Positions 33,774 through 42,739 of a DNA stretch of 64,000 bases are shown in pieces. Where the stretch lies: contig KE159797.1 of the NCBI GenBank assembly GCA_000403475.2, forward strand, positions 549,284 to 613,283, in the 5' to 3' direction. The translations under genes and the position numbers were made by a program. How positions within the stretch are numbered: the first letter of the stretch is position 1; every line of letters starts with the position of its first letter. Origin of the DNA: Lachnospiraceae bacterium MD308 (GTDB lineage: Bacteria; Bacillota; Clostridia; Lachnospirales; Lachnospiraceae). The notes beneath the pieces were generated by a model. The model did not search any database, was not told the DNA's origin, and saw only the letters and a list, made by a program, of their open reading frames with translations.

Positions 33774-35411
33774 TTATTCAAGGGTTTCCAGTGCCCCTAT
33801 GAACTTGTAATGGATAGTAAGTCGTTGAATTTTCTGCCCGTCTATCTCTACGGGTTCAGAAACAAGAATTTTTTCTATAAGTTGGTTGATTATCTTAAAA
33901 TTGAGTTCCGTTATTCCTGCATAACCGCTTATCTGCTCCGCAAAATGCTCAATGGAAGATAACTGTTCTTTGTCCGCTATGGCACTTTTTTCAAGTTCCT
34001 TTATCTTGGCTGTCAGTTCTTCCTGCTCGCTGTCATACCTTGCCGACAACATTTGGAAACGCTTTTCCGTTATCAGTTCCCTTGTCAAATCCTCATACAG
34101 TTTGGCATACAGGTTTTCTATTTCCGACACTCGCTGTTTACATTGCCTTAGTTCCTTTTTCTGCTGTTCCTTGTCCGCTGACAGTTGGAGATTAAGACGC
34201 TCCGCAATTTCCGTTACCATTGCTTTCCTGTCCGCCAGTGCCTGTCCTGCGTGCTTCTGAATGTCCGCAAGCACAACTTCGTGAACCGTCCTCGCCTCAA
34301 TGGTGTGTGATGAACAGCCCTCTTTCCCAAACTTGCGGTATTTGGTACAGCAGTAGAAAGTCTTGTCCAGTACGTTGTTCCGCTTTCTTTTCTGCTCGAC
34401 TTTGGCAAGCATGGCACTCCCACAATCAGCGCATTTTATAATCCCTCGGAAAATGTTGTCATATCCGCTTGAGCTTTCCCCGATAACGGGCGGTCTGCCG
34501 TCCAAAATCTTCTGTACGGTGTTCCAACGGTTCTGTTCAATGATTGGCTCATGTGTTCCATAGATGATTTCACGCTCCGCATACGGGATATACTGTCTTT
34601 TCTTGGAACGCATGGTCTTTGTCGGTCTTTCCGCTACGGTGAGGTTTCCTGCATAGACGGGATTGCGTAAAATCTTGCTGACATAGGCAGTATCCCAGTC
34701 ATACATTTTTTCCTCGTCAGTGTACCGCTCAAACATTTCCTTTTTGTAGAAACTCGGCTTAATGACTTTTGCCTTGCGCAAGCGGTTACAGATAGTGTGA
34801 AGCCCCACACCCTCCTCGGCAATTGAGAAAATCAGTTCCACAACAGGGGCGGTCACTTCATCAATGACAAGGTGGTTATGGTCTTTCTCGTCTTTCTGAT
34901 AACCGAACGGGGCGGTAGTAGCCATATACTTGCCCTGCATTCTCCTTGCATGGAGTGCGCTCTTGATTTTCCTTGACGTGTCCTTTGCGTACATTTCATT
35001 GATGATGTTGCGAAACGGCGTAATATCCATTTGTGCGTTGTCTATGGAGTCCACACCGTCATTGATTGCAATGTACCGCACGTTATGGTTGGGGAAAAAC
35101 ACCTCGATATATGTACCCGTTTCAAGATAATTCCTCCCCAAACGTGACAGGTCTTTTGTGATGAGCGTTGACACTTCCCCGTCCTGTATGTCCTCGATAA
35201 GCTGTCGGAAAGCGGGGCGGTCATAGTTCGTACCGCTGTAACCGTCATCAACGTAAAACTGGCAGTTGAGAAAACCGTTGCGCTTGGCATATTCTTTCAG
35301 CATGGTTTTCTGTGTGCTGATACTCATGCTCTCGTTGTTTGTGCCGTCGTCTTTGGAAAGCCTGCAATATAAAGCAGTGATTTTGTCGTTATTCAGTTTT
35401 GCCCTTTTCAT
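33774..35411 (-). CDS. Large serine recombinase (TndX/TnpX type)
   Basis: 545 residues. The resolvase domain has the nucleophile Ser in LYCRLSKDDG (residue 19) and the conserved SRLGRNY and FYVDDGYSGTN motifs. A recombinase domain (APFGYQKDEKDHNHLVIDE) follows, then a zinc ribbon (CADCGSAM, CCTKYRKFGKEGC) and a coiled-coil C-terminus (ADKEQQKKELRQCKQRVSEI). Length is close to TndX. It should excise the element as a circle by recombination between the GA dinucleotides and reinsert it. It is the last gene before the left end, 38 bp from the terminal repeat. Confidence 0.93.
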   Translation of the reverse strand: MKRAKLNNDKITALYCRLSKDDGTNNESMSISTQKTMLKEYAKRNGFLNCQFYVDDGYSGTNYDRPAFRQLIEDIQDGEVSTLITKDLSRLGRNYLETGTYIEVFFPNHNVRYIAINDGVDSIDNAQMDITPFRNIINEMYAKDTSRKIKSALHARRMQGKYMATTAPFGYQKDEKDHNHLVIDEVTAPVVELIFSIAEEGVGLHTICNRLRKAKVIKPSFYKKEMFERYTDEEKMYDWDTAYVSKILRNPVYAGNLTVAERPTKTMRSKKRQYIPYAEREIIYGTHEPIIEQNRWNTVQKILDGRPPVIGESSSGYDNIFRGIIKCADCGSAMLAKVEQKRKRNNVLDKTFYCCTKYRKFGKEGCSSHTIEARTVHEVVLADIQKHAGQALADRKAMVTEIAERLNLQLSADKEQQKKELRQCKQRVSEIENLYAKLYEDLTRELITEKRFQMLSARYDSEQEELTAKIKELEKSAIADKEQLSSIEHFAEQISGYAGITELNFKIINQLIEKILVSEPVEIDGQKIQRLTIHYKFIGALETLE

Positions 35412-35483
35412 TTTGTCCTCCTTGATGAAAAGGGACTTCCTCTTAACTCATATTATACTATATTCCCTTTTCCGTTTCCAGTG

Positions 35484-35657
35484 CTAATTTGCGTTGTTTG
35501 CCGCTATCTCCTTAACCTTTTTTGTTATCTGTTCCTCGGCTATCCGCTTGAATACTGTTTCCATTTTTTCAGTGCCTACATAGTGCCTTTCCACAATAAT
35601 TTTTGTGGGTGGGTGCTGTCGGGTGGCTCTTTGCTGTGTATTGCTGTCTTTGCTCAT
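35484..35657 (-). CDS. 57-aa transposon-associated protein of unknown function
   Basis: From ATG 35657, 7 nt after AAAGGAG. It begins MSKDSNTQQRATRQHPPTKI, then a short strand (VERHYVG) and an amphipathic helix (METVFKRIAEEQITKKVK). Its place between the recombinase and the cargo, and its good ribosome binding site, argue that it is real. I recognise no functional domain; such short proteins commonly precede the serine recombinase in this class of element. Confidence 0.65.
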   Translation of the reverse strand: MSKDSNTQQRATRQHPPTKIIVERHYVGTEKMETVFKRIAEEQITKKVKEIAANNAN

Positions 35658-35669
35658 AAATCTGCTCCT

Positions 35670-35709
35670 TTAAAATAAAATAGAGCGCATAGATTTTCCT
35701 ATACGCTCT
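35670..35709 (-). terminator. Terminator after the alpha/beta hydrolase gene
   Basis: AGAGCGCATAG (35682-35692) pairs with CTATACGCTCT (35699-35709) with one wobble or mismatch and is followed leftward by ATTTTATTTT. It isolates the cargo gene from the recombinase operon. Confidence 0.7.
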
Positions 35710-35774
35710 GACGCTGTGTTACTTATTCAGTTCTGATTGTGGGAAATGGTTGTTTAGATACACAGGAATTTGTA

Positions 35775-36515
35775 TCAGCTTTGCAGATATTCAATCAGCT
35801 TATTTGCATATTCATCGCTATGCTCGTGTAAATACTGCCCATGTCCCATATGTTCAATCTCTATATCTACTATAGCAGGCAGATATTTCTTTAACAAAGT
35901 AACGCTCTTTCTTGGATATTGCTCATTTGAGCCTCTCCAGAACAAAATAACCCCCTTGTAATTTCTTATACTTTCAGGAATATGATACCTATACACAAAT
36001 TCACACGCATTTTTTATAGTATTTGAGGTGATGCCCGTATAAAGCATTTCGATAATACTGTTGTTATCTTTTCCCATAACGGCGTCCATCATAAATTTAG
36101 GGATTGCTTTTCCGTTTTGAATCCGCTTGATTGCTTTGCAGAATATATATTCATATGGCTTTGTCAACAAGCCCATCTTTGTCAGAAACGCCGCATCCAA
36201 ATGTGTTTTAGCGACATTAACATTGCCTCTTCCAATAATTTCAACAGCCATTGTTGCTCCCATAGAAAATCCAGACAGACAATACAAATTACCAGATAGA
36301 TTATTTATTATGTAATTTTCTATCTCGTCGCAATTGTTTTTAAGACTGACAAGTTCATCTGTTCTTTCACTGTGACCATCCACTTCTGCCAATATCACAT
36401 AATAATCTGCCAAATGTTTTAAAATTGGTTCATAGCAAAGCATTGCTGTGGAAGCCATTCCATGTATAAATAGTATTGACCTATTATTTTTATCGCCAAA
36501 ACATAAAAAATTCAT
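35775..36515 (-). CDS. Alpha/beta-fold hydrolase (transposon cargo)
   Basis: 246 residues from ATG 36515, 8-9 nt after GGAGG; two earlier in-frame ATGs are less well placed. Hydrolase signatures are ILFIHGMAS (oxyanion-hole strand), the nucleophile elbow LSGFSMGATMA and a late His in IEHMGHGQYLHE. No signal peptide, so it acts in the cytosol. The substrate is unknown. It is AT-rich relative to the flanking mobilization genes and lies between the recombinase and relaxase modules, where resistance or accessory cargo usually sits in such elements. Confidence 0.8.
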   Translation of the reverse strand: MNFLCFGDKNNRSILFIHGMASTAMLCYEPILKHLADYYVILAEVDGHSERTDELVSLKNNCDEIENYIINNLSGNLYCLSGFSMGATMAVEIIGRGNVNVAKTHLDAAFLTKMGLLTKPYEYIFCKAIKRIQNGKAIPKFMMDAVMGKDNNSIIEMLYTGITSNTIKNACEFVYRYHIPESIRNYKGVILFWRGSNEQYPRKSVTLLKKYLPAIVDIEIEHMGHGQYLHEHSDEYANKLIEYLQS

Positions 36516-36594
36516 AACACTATCCTCCATCAATTCCGATTTTGTACCTTTAACAGAATACCACAATCAAACCCATATTTCTATTGAATTTCCA

Positions 36595-38169
36595 TTAAAT
36601 TTCTTCCTCCCTCCGCTTAGTCTTGTTTTGTTGTCTGCTATGCTGTCGGCTCTCGTTCTGAAGCTCCCTTTCAAGGTTCTTTCTGTTGTAGCTGATTACT
36701 TCCGCATAAGCTAATTCTGTGGCGGTTTTGGTCTGCTCCTTGCCGATACTGTCATATTCCGATTGCAAAGACTGTATCTCTGCTTTCCACTGTTTAGGCG
36801 TTATCTTCTCGCCGTTCTGTAAAAGGCTCTGCATACGCTCCTTTAGTTCGGGGTACTTTGCAAGGCTTTCTTTATGCTCCTTATCGTATCTCATTTTCGC
36901 AAGTCCTTTGAGTGACTGGCTCTCTTTATAGGTAGCTTGGATTGGCGCATAGAGGGCATACATTTTTGACAGTTCCTTTAATCGGTTTAGTTTCTGCCCC
37001 TTTGAAAGATGTACCGTTTCCAACTCTTGGTATCTCTGTTCCTTATCCGCTGTGAATTTCGCAAGGCTCTCAAAGCTGTCTATCTTCCTTGTCGTGATGA
37101 ATTTTTCTGCATTGTCGGCTGACTGCAAGGCGGTTCTGTCGGATATTCTTCTTAGGTGCTTTCCGCTGACAATCGGCAAATCAAGTCTGCCTTTGCGCTC
37201 CCTTACTTTTGCAATCATTTCCATGACTTCATTCTTCACGCTGACCGCTGTATTTTTAATCTTGGCATACTGTGCGCTGTGAAGTTCCTGCTTGGCAAGC
37301 ATGAGCATTTCTTTCGCCTGTTCTAACAGCATATTGTTTTTGATGATTTCCCGATTGATGTTTCCCCTCTCGGTCTGTATGCCCTTACGCTCTAAAGCGT
37401 TGGCAACTGCCCCGATATGGATAGTTGGCTCTTTATCAATGCCTTGCTCCTTAAAAGAACGGTGTTCCCAGTGAAGCGCAATCCCCAACTGCTCATTGGT
37501 GGCATTGATTGTGTCGGCTAAATCCTTGCGCCACATCTTGGCGTTTTCCTTACTGTTCCAGTCGGTGCTGTCGGCGGTGTGGCATTTCCACTGTTTACGG
37601 TTTTGCTTGTCAACTTTCTGCTGACCTGTCTTTTTATCAATCACTGGTATCTTTTCGCCGTTTTCGTCAAGGTCATAGATTTTCTTCTGTTTCGCTCCCC
37701 ATTCCCCGTTTTCAGTGAGAGGGCGCATTGTGAGTAAAACATGGATATGGAGATTGCGCTGTCCTTTATCATTCTCGCTGTCATGTATCGCCCAGTCAGC
37801 GCACATTCCTTTATCAACAAAATTCCTCTGCACATAATCCCTCACGACTTCCTCCGCAAGTTCATAACTCCATTCGTTGGGAAGTGACGCTTTCAGCATT
37901 CTTGCAAGCTGTGATTTCTGCCCTTTCTCTGACAGTTCAACAGCGTTCCATAAGGTGGCTCTGTCTGCATACTCTTTAGGTGCGTTGGGTGGGAGAGAGA
38001 TTTCACTGTGGACTAAATCTTCATGGTATTTAGGGCGGTAGGTCTGCCCGTCATACTCACTCACAAGAATACTCCTGCTGATGTATGATGCTTTCTCAAC
38101 TGCCGACTGCCCCTTGCTCCGTTTGACTATGGAAAAACGTGTGCTTGCCTGTTTCGTGACCTTACCCAT
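36595..38169 (-). CDS. MobA/MobL-family (MOBQ-type) relaxase of the inserted transposon
   Basis: 524 residues from ATG 38169 (MGKVTKQASTRFSIVKRS). The nuclease domain has the family's ASYISRS region (catalytic Tyr candidate), the metal-binding RNLHIHVLLTMRPL and EWGAKQKKIY. The C-terminal half is a long charged helical region (KGQKLNRLKELSKMYALYAP). It should nick the transposon's own oriT, probably within 38185-38450, and be carried by the ICE's type IV system. It is unrelated in family to the ICE's MOBP relaxase. Confidence 0.9.
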   Translation of the reverse strand: MGKVTKQASTRFSIVKRSKGQSAVEKASYISRSILVSEYDGQTYRPKYHEDLVHSEISLPPNAPKEYADRATLWNAVELSEKGQKSQLARMLKASLPNEWSYELAEEVVRDYVQRNFVDKGMCADWAIHDSENDKGQRNLHIHVLLTMRPLTENGEWGAKQKKIYDLDENGEKIPVIDKKTGQQKVDKQNRKQWKCHTADSTDWNSKENAKMWRKDLADTINATNEQLGIALHWEHRSFKEQGIDKEPTIHIGAVANALERKGIQTERGNINREIIKNNMLLEQAKEMLMLAKQELHSAQYAKIKNTAVSVKNEVMEMIAKVRERKGRLDLPIVSGKHLRRISDRTALQSADNAEKFITTRKIDSFESLAKFTADKEQRYQELETVHLSKGQKLNRLKELSKMYALYAPIQATYKESQSLKGLAKMRYDKEHKESLAKYPELKERMQSLLQNGEKITPKQWKAEIQSLQSEYDSIGKEQTKTATELAYAEVISYNRKNLERELQNESRQHSRQQNKTKRREEEI

Positions 38170-38184
38170 ACATAACACCTACAT

Positions 38185-38450
38185 TCTGCCGACAGGGTAG
38201 TGGGGCGCATGGACAGACTTTGTGGGCAGATAAAAGCCGCACTTTGGCTTTTGTCTGAACGCAAAGTTCACTAAAGGGTAGCAAGCGCAGCTTGCGAAGG
38301 GGAATTGTCGTTTCCCCTTTTGGCTGTCGCAAGACAGACAACGCCCTCCGCAGGAGTCCATGCAAGTGAAACTTGCCCCTCGGAGAGCGCACATACCACC
38401 TCTGGTGGTATATCTGTGCGCACCCCGTAAACGGGGTGAATATGTTACCT
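38185..38450. other. Hairpin-rich region upstream of relaxase, candidate oriT of the transposon
   Basis: Five consecutive inverted repeats: GCAAGC-GCTTGC (38281-38295), AAGGGGAA-TTTCCCCTT (38297-38319), GCAAGT-GAA-ACTTGC (38362-38376), a large one from GCGCACATACCACC (38387-38400) to GGTGGTATATCTGTGCGC (38404-38421), and ACCCCG-TAAA-CGGGGT (38422-38437). This geneless 300 nt lies between the relaxase and a DUF3847-like gene, where oriT is found in mobilizable transposons. The nick site is not identified. Confidence 0.6.
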
Positions 38451-38475
38451 CGGCTTTCCAGTGTCCTTGCCTTTG

Positions 38476-38817
38476 TCATTCCGTACCGCCCTCGCTTTCA
38501 TTTTCGGCATTGGGGAGAGTGGATTGTGGGGGAGTGGTTTCTCGGCTTTCCGCTTTGATTTTAGAGATAATCTGCTGACACTCCCTTGTCTGCAATGCAA
38601 CCGACAAGATACGGTTTAACTCGCCCTCGTCATAGCGGTAGCAGTCGGGGAAATACTTCACAATGATACCGCCCATGATGTACTTGTGGTGGTTCTCGGC
38701 TTTGCGTTTTTTCTCGTTCTGCTTTTTCTTCTCATTGGCTACACGCTGTTTCGCCTGTTCCAATGCCTGCAATGCTTTTTCTAAATTTCTGCTTGCGTCA
38801 TTTTTGCTCTCAATCAT
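38476..38817 (-). CDS. DUF3847-like mobilization-associated protein
   Basis: 113 residues. A strongly charged coiled-coil N-terminus (LEKALQALEQAKQRVANEKK) is followed by HHKYIMGGIIVKYFPDCYRY and DEGELNRILSVALQTRECQQ, which fits the DUF3847 group encoded beside MobA/MobL relaxases. It probably acts as a relaxosome accessory, but that is inference from position. It precedes the relaxase across the oriT candidate. Confidence 0.6.
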   Translation of the reverse strand: MIESKNDASRNLEKALQALEQAKQRVANEKKKQNEKKRKAENHHKYIMGGIIVKYFPDCYRYDEGELNRILSVALQTRECQQIISKIKAESRETTPPQSTLPNAENESEGGTE

Positions 38818-38863
38818 CTTGATACCTCATTCTTTCTGTACTGTGTTGATTAGTTTTGGAAAT

Positions 38864-38902
38864 AAAAAAGGTAGCTGATTGTCTGTTAAGATAATCGCTA
38901 CC
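38864..38902 (-). terminator. Terminator between DUF6144 and DUF3847-like genes
   Basis: GGTAGC...ATT (38870-38880) pairs with ATCGCTACC (38894-38902), followed leftward by TTTTTTATTT. It separates the DUF6144 transcript from the mobilization genes. Confidence 0.75.
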
Positions 38903-38968
38903 TAAAGGTAAACAATATTTAGTTTTCATATCATTTTTCTGTCTTGATTTTTCCCGACAAACTGGAAT

Positions 38969-39547
38969 TTATTGAAATGTAATTCTCAAAAGACAAAAAT
39001 CAAATCCTTGCCGTATGCTTTGCACAATTTCTACATAGACAGGTTTTTCAAAAACAATCTCAAATAATTTTTTGTTATATCCAGCAGTGCAGTGACACCA
39101 TGTTAATGAATTTGAATTTTTTGCTTTTTCTAACATAGGACATTCACAAGTAAACATTTTTGTATACAGTTGATTATCTTTAATAAACCAACCGGCACCA
39201 TTTTCGTTCAGAGCATTGACAAATCTATGCAAATCCTTATCCAAAGAGAGATAGAGTTGTTTCAAGTTATTTGCTGTATCTTCTAACCTACCATTTTCAT
39301 TACAATAGCACTCTTGGCGAATGTTTTTTACCGTTTTTTTATCAAATCTATTTTCAAGAATAGCAGATAGCTTTTCTACCCACTCGGCTCGAATGTCTGG
39401 TGTTGAATTTATAGATAATGGAATTTCCTTTATTATGCTTTCTGCAACTTCCCTTGATACATTCTTTTCCAAACTATGTTTCAACCTCATTAACTCATCT
39501 ATTTCTAATGTCGGAGAAACTTGCTCTGGCATAGAAAAATTTTTCAT
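38969..39547 (-). CDS. DUF6144-family cysteine-rich protein
   Basis: 192 residues from ATG 39547, 7 nt after AAGGAG; a longer in-frame start is unsupported. Several cysteine clusters are conserved-looking: RQECYCNENG, FTCECPMLEK and TWCHCTAGYNK, likely metal-binding. It matches DUF6144 proteins; the biochemical function is unknown. AT-rich, flanked by terminators, so it is probably a second cargo gene of the transposon. Confidence 0.7.
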   Translation of the reverse strand: MKNFSMPEQVSPTLEIDELMRLKHSLEKNVSREVAESIIKEIPLSINSTPDIRAEWVEKLSAILENRFDKKTVKNIRQECYCNENGRLEDTANNLKQLYLSLDKDLHRFVNALNENGAGWFIKDNQLYTKMFTCECPMLEKAKNSNSLTWCHCTAGYNKKLFEIVFEKPVYVEIVQSIRQGFDFCLLRITFQ

Positions 39548-39633
39548 ATTCTTTCTCCTTAAATTTCGATTTGTTAAATTGTTCAATGTCATTATCTTAC
39601 CACAAACGCATACACAATTCCATTAAATTTTCT

Positions 39634-39915
39634 TTAATTTCCCTTTGCCTTGTTATTTGCAATCATCATCTGCCTTGCCCGTTCCCTCTGCTCTGTACTG
39701 AACGCCCTCGGCTTGCGGTAGCAGACGTATGACTTTGGAAAAGAATAGGTCTTAGATACCTCGTCCTGCCCTGTCAGCTTGTATGTGTCGGGGAAGTCGG
39801 CAACAAGCGTGTCAAGTTTCCGCATAACCGCTTTATCCCTTGTATAGAGGGTGGCGGTCTTTTCTCCTGCATTATAATTGACAATCGTTTCCTGTTCGTA
39901 TCGGGAAAGTTTCAT
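39634..39915 (-). CDS. Unnamed protein of serine-recombinase transposons
   Basis: 93 residues, basic. MKLSRYEQETIVNYNAGEKT, then TLYTRDKAVMRKLDTLVADF and a C-terminus rich in Arg/Lys (STEQRERARQMMIANNKAKG). It overlaps the preceding gene by 4 nt (ATGA), so the two are coupled. No domain recognised. Similar proteins that begin with this kind of sequence are commonly found in Clostridiales mobilizable transposons. Confidence 0.65.
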   Translation of the reverse strand: MKLSRYEQETIVNYNAGEKTATLYTRDKAVMRKLDTLVADFPDTYKLTGQDEVSKTYSFPKSYVCYRKPRAFSTEQRERARQMMIANNKAKGN

Positions 39916-40520
39916 AGTGCCATATCCCCCTTTCCTTTGCTGTGGGTTCTGTGCTTTTTTCCCTCGGAAACTGTCGGCTGTTTTGCCTGTTCCTTTGCTC
40001 TGGCTAACCTTGTCCTTATGGAGTGGTCACGCTCGGTCAGTTTCCGTCTTTTGGTGGTGGCGGTCAGTTCCGCACACGTTTCTTCTGACAGGGAATTTAA
40101 TTTCTTTAAGGTGCTACTTACTATCTGCTTTGTGTTATCGTCTTTTATCTGCGGAAGAATAGCAGACAGACTGGCGCACGTTTCCGCTTTTCCCTGTTCT
40201 CCAAACTGGTAAATCAGATTGATTTCATCAGCGTTAAAAGGTATCTGTATATTTGCGCCCTCACATAAACGCTCCACGCCCACGCACTTAGGGAGATTTT
40301 TTGTCAGTTCGTAATTATCCCTCGCTGTGATTGTTCCATGCCTGTCGGTCTGCCTTACCTCGACTTCACACTGGCTTTTCTGTTCCAACACAAGCCACTG
40401 GTATTTATCGTTTTCTTTCGTAAATACAGTCTGATGCGCATTGGAGTGTGTCTTGCTACGGATATATTTGTCGGCGGTACTGTAATAGTCCAAAATCTGT
40501 TGTTCCTGCTTTTTATTCAT
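39912..40520 (-). CDS. Unnamed transposon protein, first gene from the right end
   Basis: 202 residues from ATG 40520. The first 90 residues look folded (QQILDYYSTADKYIRSKTHS, DKYQWLVLEQKSQCEVEVRQ); the C-terminus is strongly basic (RRKLTERDHSIRTRLARAKE), suggesting nucleic-acid contact. No recognised family. It lies about 250 bp from the right terminal repeat and is coupled to the next gene by overlap. Confidence 0.65.
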   Translation of the reverse strand: MNKKQEQQILDYYSTADKYIRSKTHSNAHQTVFTKENDKYQWLVLEQKSQCEVEVRQTDRHGTITARDNYELTKNLPKCVGVERLCEGANIQIPFNADEINLIYQFGEQGKAETCASLSAILPQIKDDNTKQIVSSTLKKLNSLSEETCAELTATTKRRKLTERDHSIRTRLARAKEQAKQPTVSEGKKHRTHSKGKGDMAL

Positions 40521-40661
40521 GGTCTTTGCCCTCCTGTGATATGGATTGATATGATTGATTGGTTTCGGTGTTGATATATGATTTTTTCTCGTTACTTGTT
40601 GGGAGATTTGATTGCGGAATACTGTTGTTGGGTATTTCTCCGCTTGGGGAATAGGAGTTCA

Positions 40662-40687
40662 TTTCATACGGTAATTACCGCATGAAA
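40662..40687. repeat. 26-bp palindrome near the right end of the transposon
   Basis: TTTCATACGGTA (40662-40673) and TACCGCATGAAA (40676-40687) match at 11 of 12 positions as an inverted repeat around the central AT. It lies upstream of the first transposon gene, so an operator or recombinase-accessory site is likely. The rest of 40521-40770 shows no gene. Confidence 0.5.
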
Positions 40688-40783
40688 AAAGACTATAACC
40701 GATACTGTCATAGCCTTTTAAGGATTGAGGAAGTCCCTTTTTTATTTGTATTTGTTTGTCGCCCCTCCGCACTATCCAACATC

Positions 40784-41089
40784 AGTGGCGCAGATTGTAG
40801 CCGACACATCTTTCCTGTGCATCAGCTGAAAAAGCACGTCATACTGCGCTTTCGTGTCCGGCTTCACCTCATATTGCCATGTTTCCGGCTTGACAGGCAG
40901 GCTCTCATACGTCCATTTCTTCCACTGCTCCCCGTAGCTTTCCGGCTGTGCTAGCTCCACCAGATGCCCCACGCACCAGCTCACAACATAACCGTTCCCT
41001 TCCATATACCCGTCGCTGATTTCCGTTGCGCCGATTACCTCCGCAATGCTCCTTGCTACACTCGGTTTTTCCGCTATGACTAACTGCAT
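40784..41089 (-). pseudogene. topB: DNA topoisomerase III, N-terminal 102 codons
   Basis: Start of the interrupted gene: MQLVIAEKPSVARSIAEVIG is the Toprim N-terminus of TopB and SWCVGHLVELAQPE the following motif. The native frame ends at CATD, where the transposon begins, and then meets a stop within it. It adjoins the CD1107-type gene (1 nt between), showing topB was part of the transfer operon. See 31921-33735 for the remainder. Confidence 0.9.
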
Positions 41090-42739
41090 TTATTCGTCCT
41101 CCCCTTCCTTATCCTCAAAAAAATCATCCTCTGTGTCCTCGTTTTCCTCGTCATCATCGTATTCTTCTTCCTCATCCTCCTCATCATCGTCCTCGTCAAG
41201 AAATTCCTCTTTCTTTTTCTTTACTACCTTGAAATAATAGCCGCCGCCAATCGCTGCAACTGCCACAATCCCAAGAATGATATAGGTTGCCGCCGGGTTT
41301 TCCCCTGTTTTCTCCGGCTCCGGTTCGGGTTCTTCGGTGTTTTCCTCCCCATCCTCTGCCGCTTCTTCCGCAGGTTCTTCTTCCGTTTCCTGTTCCCCGT
41401 TATTGTTGGGAAGTGCGCCCTCCGTCACAGGGATTGCGGATTCCAGTGCGGCGGAATTTTGCGGCAAGGTATCGCTGTTGTCCGCCGTCACGTTCAGCAG
41501 GTCATTTTCCGTAACTTCCGTCAGGAAATAAACCACTTCTTCCTCCCCGTCCCGGTCAATGATAAGGTAAAACTCTTTTTCCGATGCGGTCTGGATTGTA
41601 TAAAATTCCTTCCCTGTTTCGCTTTTCTCCTTTTCCCCGGATTCCTCTTTTTTCTCCGATTCTGCCGCTTCCGCCATTGCCTGCTTCTTCTGCTGTGCAA
41701 GGGTGTTCTCGGAAACAGTGTTCCCGTCACTGTCCGTTTTGGTATGTTCTGTCACCTGTGCGGTAGCAGAGGAAGGCTTGGTTGCCTGTGCGTTTACCGG
41801 GAGCTGCTCTGCCGGGTTCTTCTCATTCCCGTCCGTTTTTTCCGGATCGGTGTAATAAGGATTGGCGGTTTTATAAACCTCTGACATATTCCCGGCATTG
41901 TCCATTGCGGAAATGGTGAAATACTGGTAGCCTGCGTCAAACTGCTGTAAGCGGATATTCAACACACCGTTTGTAAGCTCCGTAAATTCATACCCGTTCA
42001 CATACACCGCCTTGATGCCGGAATCCGTATCATGCGCCTGTATAGAAAGCAGACCGTCACTGACCGCAGCATTTAAGGTAGGCTTCGTAAAATCAAAACA
42101 CTTGATATAGCGGTTTTTCTCATAGGTTTTGCCCTTCTGGTCTGTCACAAGCACATAGACGGTGGTATTCTCCGAAATCTCCACATACATATCCTCTGTT
42201 ACGTCCGTCCAGCTCCCATTCTGCGCCACTTTCGCCTGCACCGTCTTTATGGAGAAGTTGCCGGAATGTGCCACATCTTCAACGGAGATATGTACCTTCG
42301 TGGTGTCATTGTGCCAGCCGGACGGAGTGGAGATTGTGATTTTTACATTCGGGTTCACATATTCGCATAAGCTGTAATCCCCCTTGCAAACCTCACAATC
42401 TTTATCAGCGGAATACTGTGTGCATTTTTCCTTACAGGTACATTCCAGCTCCGGCACTTCATTCCCGGATACCGTTCCGTTTTCCGTTTCTCCTTCATTC
42501 TCACCGGATTCGGATTCTGTTTCTCCGGTTTCTTCTTTTCCATTCTCTGAATTTTCCTCTGTATCAGTGCTTCCCTCTGTTTCCTTTTCGGTACTGCCTT
42601 CCTCTGACGCTCCGCTTTCCTCCGCATAGGCATCTATCGTATTCCCGCTGTTCGCCATAAACGCCCCTATGGGCATACAGAACAGCAATGCCGATAACAC
42701 CAGCGACACCGCCGCCCTAACTGATAACTTTTTCTTCAT
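41090..42739 (-). CDS. CD1107-family mobile element cell-surface protein
   Basis: 549 residues. It has a signal peptide (KKKLSVRAAVSLVLSALLF, cleavage near residue 40), an acidic Ser/Glu/Thr linker, a cysteine cluster (LECTCKEKCTQ, KDCEVCKGDYSLCEY), Ig-like beta repeats (TISTPSGWHNDTTKVHISVE) and a C-terminal membrane helix (ATYIILGIVAVAAIGGGYYF) followed by KKKK and a very acidic cytoplasmic tail (FLDEDDDEEDEEEEYDDDEE). This is the CD1107 plan of Tn1549-like transfer regions. It is probably a surface component of the conjugation machine. It overlaps the DUF4315 gene by 23 nt. Confidence 0.88.
   Translation of the reverse strand: MKKKLSVRAAVSLVLSALLFCMPIGAFMANSGNTIDAYAEESGASEEGSTEKETEGSTDTEENSENGKEETGETESESGENEGETENGTVSGNEVPELECTCKEKCTQYSADKDCEVCKGDYSLCEYVNPNVKITISTPSGWHNDTTKVHISVEDVAHSGNFSIKTVQAKVAQNGSWTDVTEDMYVEISENTTVYVLVTDQKGKTYEKNRYIKCFDFTKPTLNAAVSDGLLSIQAHDTDSGIKAVYVNGYEFTELTNGVLNIRLQQFDAGYQYFTISAMDNAGNMSEVYKTANPYYTDPEKTDGNEKNPAEQLPVNAQATKPSSATAQVTEHTKTDSDGNTVSENTLAQQKKQAMAEAAESEKKEESGEKEKSETGKEFYTIQTASEKEFYLIIDRDGEEEVVYFLTEVTENDLLNVTADNSDTLPQNSAALESAIPVTEGALPNNNGEQETEEEPAEEAAEDGEENTEEPEPEPEKTGENPAATYIILGIVAVAAIGGGYYFKVVKKKKEEFLDEDDDEEDEEEEYDDDEENEDTEDDFFEDKEGEDE

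Larger units (their letters stand above)
33736..40781. mobile_element. 7,046-bp mobilizable transposon with TndX/TnpX-type serine recombinase, inserted in topB
   Basis: The ends are exact inverted repeats: TGTTGGATAGT at 33736-33746 and its reverse complement at 40771-40781. The dinucleotide TC (GA on the coding strand of topB) is present on both sides, at 33734-33735 and 40782-40783, as for Tn4451 and Tn5397, whose TnpX and TndX recombine at GA. Contents, all leftward: serine recombinase, a 57-aa protein, alpha/beta hydrolase, MobA/MobL relaxase, a hairpin-rich oriT candidate, a DUF3847-like protein, DUF6144 and two unnamed proteins. No secretion genes: it would travel by borrowing a host ICE such as this one. 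Confidence 0.93.
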
